NCBI GenBank assembly: GCA_042091695.1
Contig: JBELHA010000012.1
Location: forward strand, 1-53,932
Reading direction: 5' to 3'
Origin: Flavicella sp042091695
Lineage (GTDB): Bacteria; Bacteroidota; Bacteroidia; Flavobacteriales; Flavobacteriaceae
Length of the DNA: 53,932 bases
The notes below the pieces were generated by a model. That model made no database searches. It saw only the letters and a program-made list of their open reading frames with translations, and was not told the origin of the DNA. Shown here in pieces: positions 34,543-40,778 of the stretch. The translations under genes and the position numbers were made by a program. Each line of letters begins with the position of its first letter. Within the stretch, counting starts at the first letter, position 1.

Positions 34543-35991
34543 ATGGCTGTAACTTTAAAAGGTGATAAAGAAATTAGTAACATTCCAACTATAAAAGGAA
34601 AATCACTAAGAATCAATTTAAACCAAAACATCTATGGTACCTTCTCTGAAATTGGAGCAGGTCAAGAAACTGTTCGTAATTTTTTTAGATCTGGTGGAGC
34701 CTCTGGAACCATTGCCAAAGCGATGAGTGCTTATGACAAAGACTTTTCTGATGCTATTTACGGTATTGAAGAAGATCGTAGGTATGTAACAGAAACACGT
34801 TTGAAGAAAATGTTACGTCATGAAATTGAATTGATGGAAGAGCGATTGGATCGATCTAAACATCCAGACAAATTTTTCTTTAGTTATGCCAATACCGTTG
34901 CAACTATTGATTTTGCTAAAAAATTTAAAGGTCATGGATGGGTAGGAATTCGTTTTCAACTAGACCCATTAGAAGATTACAATGAGATTGTTTTGCATTT
35001 GCGTTTTAAAGAAACAGATGCGACCCTTCAGCAAGAAACACTTGGTAAATTGGGTGTAAACTTGATTTATGGTGCATTTTATATGAATGACAACCCTAAG
35101 GAGTTACTTGCATCTCTCTACGACAACCTACAACAAGACCAGTTAGAAATTGACATGATCAATTTTTCAGGACCACGATTTATGTATGTAGACAACCGTT
35201 TGATGAGTTTGCAACTGGTGAAAAATGGCATGACAAATGCCGTTATGTTTGACTCTAGTGGTAGAAATAGATTGCCGGCGCAAGTACTTTACAAAAAGAA
35301 TATACTCGCATTGAGAGGTAGTTTTAGACCTGTTACGAAAGTAAACATGGACATGTATGAAAACTCTAAAAAACTATTTTTTAATGAAAATAAAGTAGAC
35401 AAAGAAAATACAGAAATTATTTTTGAGATTACTTTGGCAAATTTACGTTCGGAAGGAAAAATCAACGAACGTGACTTTTTAGATAGAGCAGAATTATTGT
35501 GTTCATTGGGACAAAACGTAATGATCACCAACTTCCAAGAGTACTATAAACTGGTAGAATACTTCAATGAATTTACCAAAGCAAGAATGGCATTGGCCAT
35601 GGGAGTTGAAAGTTTGGTGAATATCTTTGACGAACAATACTACAGAAACTTAAGTGGTGGTATATTAGAAGCCTTTGGGAAACTATTCTTCAAAGATTTA
35701 AAAATATATATGTATCCTTTAAAGGATATGAAAAATGACAAAATCATCACAAGTGATACCCTTACAGTACATCCTAGAATGAAAGAACTGTACAAGTTCT
35801 TTAAATACAATGGAAAACTGATTGATATCAAAGAATACGATCCTAAAATACTAGAAGTATTCTCAAGAAAAATTCTAGACATGATTACAAGGTCAGAAGC
35901 TGGCTGGGAAGAGATGCTTCCAGAAGGAATCTCAGAATTGATCATCAACAGACGTCTTTTTGGTTATGCAACCAAAAAACAAAAAAAATAA
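34543..35991 (+). CDS. Conserved Bacteroidota protein of unknown function
   Basis: The 482-residue cytoplasmic protein has no signal peptide or membrane segment. Its start (SLRINLNQNIYGTFSEIGAGQETVRNF) and phrases such as GGASGTIAKAMSAYDKDFSDAIYG and NVMITNFQEYYKLVEYFN are typical of a conserved family that I recall as labelled 'nicotinate-nucleotide adenylyltransferase' in flavobacterial genomes. I see no HxGH nucleotidyltransferase motif to justify that name. It stands directly upstream of an ECF sigma gene (9-bp gap), so it may be read into that operon. Confidence 0.75.
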   Translation: MAVTLKGDKEISNIPTIKGKSLRINLNQNIYGTFSEIGAGQETVRNFFRSGGASGTIAKAMSAYDKDFSDAIYGIEEDRRYVTETRLKKMLRHEIELMEERLDRSKHPDKFFFSYANTVATIDFAKKFKGHGWVGIRFQLDPLEDYNEIVLHLRFKETDATLQQETLGKLGVNLIYGAFYMNDNPKELLASLYDNLQQDQLEIDMINFSGPRFMYVDNRLMSLQLVKNGMTNAVMFDSSGRNRLPAQVLYKKNILALRGSFRPVTKVNMDMYENSKKLFFNENKVDKENTEIIFEITLANLRSEGKINERDFLDRAELLCSLGQNVMITNFQEYYKLVEYFNEFTKARMALAMGVESLVNIFDEQYYRNLSGGILEAFGKLFFKDLKIYMYPLKDMKNDKIITSDTLTVHPRMKELYKFFKYNGKLIDIKEYDPKILEVFSRKILDMITRSEAGWEEMLPEGISELIINRRLFGYATKKQKK

Positions 35992-36000
35992 ACGTACAAA

Positions 36001-36543
36001 TTGATTGACGAAAAACTGTTCTTACAACAACTCACAGACCCTAAAACCAAAGAAAAGGCTTTTAGGGTTTTGGTGAGTACCTACAAAGAGCGGTTGTATT
36101 GGCATTTACGTAAAATACTACTGTCCCATGAAGACTCCGATGATGTATTACAAAATACTTTTATCAAAATTCACAAAGGCATTGATAATTTCAAGGGAGA
36201 TTCAAAACTTTTTTCATGGATGTATCGCATCGCAACCAATGAGGCCATAACCTTTATAAACAAGCGGTCTAAACAGTTGCAATTGACCAATGAAGAATAT
36301 CAATTCAACAAACTACAAAGTCTTCAAGACGATGTTTTGTACGATGGTGATGAGATTCAACTGATTTTACAAAAAGCATTGTTAGAACTTCCAGAAAAAC
36401 AACGTATGGTTTTCAATATGAAATATTTTGACAATCTAAAATACGACGAAATTTCTGAAATATTAGGTACTTCTGTCGGAGCATTGAAAGCCTCTTATTT
36501 TCATGCTGTCAAAAAAATTAAAAAAATTATAGAAGCACATTAA
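36001..36543 (+). CDS. ECF-type RNA polymerase sigma factor
   Basis: The 180-residue sigma factor has region 2 at residues 25-90 (HEDSDDVLQNTFIKIHKGIDNFKG, WMYRIATNEAITFI) and region 4 at 125-178 (LPEKQRMVFNMKYFDNLKYDEISEILGTSVGALKASYFHAVKKI). The only start that keeps region 1-2 intact is TTG at 36001, 9 bp after the upstream stop; a weak start may keep the factor scarce. Its neighbours are a membrane anti-sigma candidate and a Spy/CpxP-like periplasmic protein, so it probably answers an envelope signal. Confidence 0.93.
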   Translation: MIDEKLFLQQLTDPKTKEKAFRVLVSTYKERLYWHLRKILLSHEDSDDVLQNTFIKIHKGIDNFKGDSKLFSWMYRIATNEAITFINKRSKQLQLTNEEYQFNKLQSLQDDVLYDGDEIQLILQKALLELPEKQRMVFNMKYFDNLKYDEISEILGTSVGALKASYFHAVKKIKKIIEAH

Positions 36544-36573
36544 ACCATTCAGAAAAATCAAAGTCATAGAAAC

Positions 36574-37209
36574 ATGGACAACGAGGAAAGACAAGATGAG
36601 CAAGGACTGAGAGATCTCTTGGGAAGTCGTCAAAATTTCAAAACTCCAAAAGGATATTTTGAAAATTTTGAAGAAACTCTTTTCCATAATATCGATAATG
36701 AAAACATCCCTAAAAAAAGTGGTTTTTCTGTTCCTGACAACTATTTCGAAGAATTTGATGATAAGGTAATACCTGTAAAAAGTGAAGTTCATGATGTACC
36801 TCTAAATTTACAGCAGAACCCATTCAAAACTCCTTCAAAATACTTTGAAGGTTTTGATGAAAAACTGATGCACTCATTTGCTTCTAAAGAATCCTCAAAC
36901 CTTACATTAAGTAAATCAAAAGTTAAAGTACGAAAATTAATTGTTGGGTTCAGTACAAGTATTGCCGCCGCTTTTCTTTTGTATGTAGGCATTCAACAAG
37001 GGTCTAATGAAGAAAAAAACAGTATAGAAACTATCTCTGAAAACGAACTAAATGCATGGATACTTGCAGGTAATATGGAAATTGACAGCTATACTATCGC
37101 CAGCATAGACCCAGAATTAGATGTTAGTAGTACCTTTATGTATGACGAGATTAGTGATGAAGATTTAGACAATTATTTAGATACCGTGGATACGGAATTA
37201 TTATACTAA
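36574..37209 (+). CDS. Candidate transmembrane anti-sigma factor with three PxxYFExF repeats
   Basis: The 211-residue protein has one membrane helix at about residues 122-140 (LIVGFSTSIAAAFLLYVGI). The cytoplasmic N-terminal half carries three copies of a short motif: FKTPKGYFENFEE (22-34), FSVPDNYFEEFDD (51-63) and FKTPSKYFEGFDE (84-96). The C-terminal part outside the membrane is acidic. It lies 30 bp after the sigma gene and 12 bp before the Spy-like gene. Topology and order are those of anti-sigma factors, but it lacks the classical ZAS or FecR domain, so the repeats are the likely sigma-binding elements (inference). Confidence 0.7.
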   Translation: MDNEERQDEQGLRDLLGSRQNFKTPKGYFENFEETLFHNIDNENIPKKSGFSVPDNYFEEFDDKVIPVKSEVHDVPLNLQQNPFKTPSKYFEGFDEKLMHSFASKESSNLTLSKSKVKVRKLIVGFSTSIAAAFLLYVGIQQGSNEEKNSIETISENELNAWILAGNMEIDSYTIASIDPELDVSSTFMYDEISDEDLDNYLDTVDTELLY

Positions 37210-37221
37210 AGCATAGCAATT

Positions 37222-37683
37222 ATGAAGCAGAAACTCAATACATACATTCTTATATTCTTTCTAGGAATATCTTTCGTGTCAGCTCAAAAAAAGAATAGTT
37301 TTTCAAAGATCAAAACCTTGAAAGTAAATTATATTTCCGAAGCCCTAGATCTTTCCCCTGAAACGGCTCAAGTCTTTTGGCCTATTTACAATGCCTATCA
37401 AGAGAGTTCCAAATTGTATCGTTTTACGGAAGTAAATAAAATAAAAGAAAAAATAAATTCCTTTAGCAGTGTTGCTCAAATAAGTGACAAAGATGCGAAG
37501 AGTATTTCTAAAGACTTTTTAGAAATAGAAAAACAACGCCTTCAAAATAAATTGAATTATTTTGAAAAAATACAGAAGGTGCTGTCTCCACAACAAATCT
37601 TACAGTTGTATTTAAGCGAAATAGAATTCAATAAAAAAGTGTTGCGACGTCTTCAGAAAAAAAATAGGCAAGCAAAAAAATAA
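37222..37683 (+). CDS. Periplasmic Spy/CpxP-like protein of the ECF cluster
   Basis: The 153-residue protein has a signal peptide (cleavage after SFVSAQ) and an all-helical mature part with LxPxxA-like segments (LDLSPETAQVFWPIYNAYQESSKLY, KVLSPQQILQLYLSEIEF), which resembles LTxxQ-motif proteins of the Spy/CpxP type. Flavobacterial homologues are labelled 'sensor of ECF-type sigma factor'. It ends in a basic tail. As third gene of the sigma/anti-sigma operon it may monitor envelope folding or metal stress. Confidence 0.72.
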   Translation: MKQKLNTYILIFFLGISFVSAQKKNSFSKIKTLKVNYISEALDLSPETAQVFWPIYNAYQESSKLYRFTEVNKIKEKINSFSSVAQISDKDAKSISKDFLEIEKQRLQNKLNYFEKIQKVLSPQQILQLYLSEIEFNKKVLRRLQKKNRQAKK

Positions 37684-37741
37684 GCATTGATTGAACTTGG
37701 TTTGAAAAAGTCGTATTTTTACAACATTAAAAATAGGCACT

Positions 37742-38038
37742 ATGCAAACTTTGACACACAAGCACAATTTTGACGAGAGACAATTAGACCGCATCATTGA
37801 AATGGCTTGGGAGGATCGTACTCCTTTCGAAGCCATCAAATTTCAATTTGGTCTCCCTGAAGCGGAAGTCATCAAAATAATGCGACGAGAGCTCAAGTTA
37901 AACTCTTTTAAATTGTGGCGTAAACGTGTTCATAGTGGTACGAGTCAAAAACACACACAAAAAAGAAGTTCTGAAATAGATCGCTTCAAATGTACACGAC
38001 AACGAGCCATATCAAACAATAAAATATCTAAAAGATAA
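37742..38038 (+). CDS. TIGR03643 family protein
   Basis: The 98-residue basic protein matches TIGR03643: DERQLDRIIEMAWEDRTPFEAIKFQFGLPEAEVIKIMRRELK, then SFKLWRKRV. The N-terminal half looks like a helix-turn-helix. The family is regularly found next to photolyase/cryptochrome genes, as here (2 bp from the next start). Role unknown; nucleic-acid binding is plausible. Confidence 0.88.
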   Translation: MQTLTHKHNFDERQLDRIIEMAWEDRTPFEAIKFQFGLPEAEVIKIMRRELKLNSFKLWRKRVHSGTSQKHTQKRSSEIDRFKCTRQRAISNNKISKR

Positions 38039-38039
38039 T

Positions 38040-39134
38040 ATGTTTGAAACAACACTCGCTGACATAGAAAAAAAAATCAGGGCTATTGATCCTGTCGCCT
38101 ACGGAAAAACTAGAAACTTTGAAAAGGGAGCCGTTACAAAATTAAGCCCTTATATATCTAGAGGGGTACTTTCTACTAAGCAAGTGATGCAACACATTCA
38201 AAGCTTGGATATCCCTGCTTACAAAACTGAAAAACTACTCCAAGAACTCGCTTGGAGAGATTATTGGCAACAAGCGTGGATTGCCAAGGAAGATGCTATA
38301 TTTAGCGACCTAAAAAGACCGCAAAGCGAAGTCGAAAACCATGAATTACCTACCGCTATAGTTGCTGCAAAAACAGGTGTAGAAGCTATTGATAAAGCCA
38401 TTAGAGAATTGTACGATACAGGCTATATGCACAACCATATGCGTATGTATGTGGCTGCCATTTGTTGCAATATCGCCAAATGTCATTGGTCGACTCCTGC
38501 AAAATGGTTGTACAGTCATTTATTAGACGGAGACTTGGCAAGTAATCATTTGAGTTGGCAATGGGTAGCTGGTAGCAATGCCAATAAAAAATACGTGGCC
38601 AATCAAGACAATATCAACAAGTATTTTAACAGCAAACAAAAAGACACCTTTTTAGATATAGACTACAGTGCTTTTGAAACCCTTGAAATACCCGAAGTTC
38701 TTAAAAGTACAGAAAGATTCTCAATGACCACAGTGCTTCCTATCTTGGAAAAACCAGTATTAGATGCAACCCAAAAAACCTTGATTTATAACTATTACAA
38801 TCTTGACCCTTATTGGTACAAGGATGCAACCATACAAAGAGTACTATTATTAGAGCCCTCTTTATTTGAGAAATACCCAGTAAGTCAACAAGCAGTTGAT
38901 TTTGTGTTGGCACTTTCTAAAAATATTAAAAATATTCAGGTATTTGTTGGAGAATTTGATGCATTGAATGCGCTAATTCCAAGCGAAAATCTGATTTACA
39001 AAGAACATCCTACCAACAAACACTATAGCGGTAACGAGGAATCGAGAACGTGGATGTTTGCTGTGAAAGGCTATTTCCCTTCTTTTTTTGGTTTTTGGAA
39101 AAAATGCAAAAAAGAACTCAAATATGGCGCATAA
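38040..39134 (+). CDS. Photolyase-type FAD-binding protein with atypical domain order
   Basis: The 364-residue protein begins directly with the FAD-binding domain normally found at the C-terminus of photolyases (LSPYISRGVLSTKQVMQHI, LLQELAWRDYWQQ, GYMHNHMRMYVAAICCNIAKCHWSTPAKWLYSHLLDGDLASNHLSWQWVAG). The usual N-terminal alpha/beta domain is missing. Instead about 150 residues follow, containing strand-helix elements (RVLLLEPSLFEKYPVSQQAVDF, NIQVFVGEFDAL) that could be a permuted or substitute alpha/beta domain. It overlaps the DUF2256 gene and probably works with it in light-dependent DNA repair or signalling. Confidence 0.85.
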   Translation: MFETTLADIEKKIRAIDPVAYGKTRNFEKGAVTKLSPYISRGVLSTKQVMQHIQSLDIPAYKTEKLLQELAWRDYWQQAWIAKEDAIFSDLKRPQSEVENHELPTAIVAAKTGVEAIDKAIRELYDTGYMHNHMRMYVAAICCNIAKCHWSTPAKWLYSHLLDGDLASNHLSWQWVAGSNANKKYVANQDNINKYFNSKQKDTFLDIDYSAFETLEIPEVLKSTERFSMTTVLPILEKPVLDATQKTLIYNYYNLDPYWYKDATIQRVLLLEPSLFEKYPVSQQAVDFVLALSKNIKNIQVFVGEFDALNALIPSENLIYKEHPTNKHYSGNEESRTWMFAVKGYFPSFFGFWKKCKKELKYGA

Positions 39135-39258
39135 AAAGCCGAATTTGCCTCAAAAAATATGCCCCGTTTGTGGCCTTCCCTTTTCTTGGAGGAAAAAATG
39201 GGAAAAAAATTGGGAGACGGTAAAGTATTGTAGTGAAAAATGTAGAAGAAATAAATAA
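39124..39258 (+). CDS. DUF2256 small zinc-ribbon-like protein
   Basis: The 44-residue basic protein carries two Cys pairs spaced as in a zinc finger: CPVCGLPFSWRKKW and YCSEKC. This is the DUF2256 signature. Its ATG overlaps the end of the photolyase-like gene by 11 bp, and it lies 6 bp before the next photolyase gene. DUF2256 genes commonly accompany photolyase/cryptochrome genes; the function is unknown. Confidence 0.9.
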   Translation: MAHKKPNLPQKICPVCGLPFSWRKKWEKNWETVKYCSEKCRRNK

Positions 39259-39264
39259 AACAAT

Positions 39265-40749
39265 ATGAATTCAAACATAGGGATCCTTTTTCCAAACCAA
39301 TTAGTAGAAACAGTACCATTTGCCAAGGAAGTCACAAAAATCTATTTGGTGGAAGAATTCTTATTTTTCAAAGAGTTCAATTATCACAAACAAAAAATTG
39401 CTTTTCACAGGGCTAGCATGAAGACCTATGAGGCGTTACTCATCTCAAAAGGCTTTGAAGTAATGTACATAGAGAGTACAAGTACAGATTCAGACATAAG
39501 AAACTTATTAGATACACTTAAACAAGAGGATACTGAAATTTGTATACACTATATAGATCCTACAGACGAGTGGTTGTCACGCAGAATTAACAAGGGACAA
39601 GATGGCTTTAAAGCCTCATTTATTCGTTACGAAAACCCTTCATTTTTGTCGACAGTAGAGGATTTAAGTTCATTTTTCAAAAAAGATAAAAAATCATTTT
39701 TCCAAACTACTTTCTACAAACAACAGCGTAAGAAATGGAATGTACTTCTAGAAGAAGATGGAAGTCCACAGGGAGGGAAATGGACTTTTGACATAGAGAA
39801 TCGTAAAAAATATCCCAAAGGAAAAACACCTCCAGTAGTGTTCTTTCCTGATGCAAGTGCTGAATGGAAAGAAGCTGTTGACTATGTTGCCACGCATTTC
39901 CCAAATAATCTAGGTTCCGTAGGAGCTACTCCTATATATCCGACGACACATAAAGATTCACTCGAATGGTTTGAACAGTTTTTAGTTTACCGTTTTCACG
40001 AATTTGGTGCTTATGAAGACGCTATCGTAAAGGAAGAATTGATACTCAACCATAGCATCCTCTCTCCACTGATGAACAGCGGCTTGTTATTACCACAATA
40101 CGTGGTCGAAAAAGCGTTGGAATTTGCTGAGAAAGAGAATGTACCTATCAATTCTACAGAGGGTTTTGTGAGACAAATTATAGGTTGGAGAGAATTCATT
40201 CGTGGCATGTACCACTGTAAGGGGAATATTTCAAGAACGACGAACTTTTTTGGTTTTGACAAAAAGATCCCTCAAAGCTTTTACGATGGTACGACTGGAA
40301 TTGTCCCTATAGACAGTGTCATCAAAAAAACCTTACAAACCGGATATTGCCATCATATAGAACGTTTGATGGTCTTGGGTAATTTTATGTTGCTCTGTGA
40401 GTTTGATCCCGACGAGGTATACCGTTGGTTTATGGAGTTATTTATCGATGCTTATGACTGGGTGATGGTACCTAATGTATATGGCATGAGTCAATTTTCT
40501 GACGGTGGATTTTTTGCAACCAAACCTTATGTAGCTGGTTCCAACTACTTAAAAAAGATGAGCGATTACCCAAAAGGAGAATGGCAGGCAACTTGGGACG
40601 GTTTGTTCTGGCGTTTTTTAAACAAACACCAAGAATTTTTCAAGAAAAATCCAAGAAGCGGTATGCTTATCAATACCTTCAACCGTATGGCAGAAGAAAA
40701 AAAACAGACACATCTCAACAATGCAGAGGTATTTTTAAAAAATTTATAA
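39265..40749 (+). CDS. FeS-BCP-type photolyase/cryptochrome (COG3046) lacking the FeS cysteines
   Basis: The 494-residue protein has the N-terminal alpha/beta domain (IGILFPNQLVETVPF, YHKQKIAFHRASMKTYEALL) and the FAD domain of the bacterial cryptochrome/prokaryotic 6-4 photolyase group (RQIIGWREFIRGMY, HHIERLMVLGNFMLL, AYDWVMVPNVYGMSQFSDGGFFATKPYVAGSNYLKKMSDY). In characterised members such as PhrB, the SDY is followed by CxxC and a third Cys-Pro-Phe-Asn segment that bind a 4Fe-4S cluster. Here SDY (433-435) is followed by PKGEWQATWDGLFWRF, with no Cys and a shorter loop. It is the last gene of the light cluster. Confidence 0.9.
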   Translation: MNSNIGILFPNQLVETVPFAKEVTKIYLVEEFLFFKEFNYHKQKIAFHRASMKTYEALLISKGFEVMYIESTSTDSDIRNLLDTLKQEDTEICIHYIDPTDEWLSRRINKGQDGFKASFIRYENPSFLSTVEDLSSFFKKDKKSFFQTTFYKQQRKKWNVLLEEDGSPQGGKWTFDIENRKKYPKGKTPPVVFFPDASAEWKEAVDYVATHFPNNLGSVGATPIYPTTHKDSLEWFEQFLVYRFHEFGAYEDAIVKEELILNHSILSPLMNSGLLLPQYVVEKALEFAEKENVPINSTEGFVRQIIGWREFIRGMYHCKGNISRTTNFFGFDKKIPQSFYDGTTGIVPIDSVIKKTLQTGYCHHIERLMVLGNFMLLCEFDPDEVYRWFMELFIDAYDWVMVPNVYGMSQFSDGGFFATKPYVAGSNYLKKMSDYPKGEWQATWDGLFWRFLNKHQEFFKKNPRSGMLINTFNRMAEEKKQTHLNNAEVFLKNL

Positions 40750-40778
40750 AGACCAGCATACTATTGAAATATTTAGCG

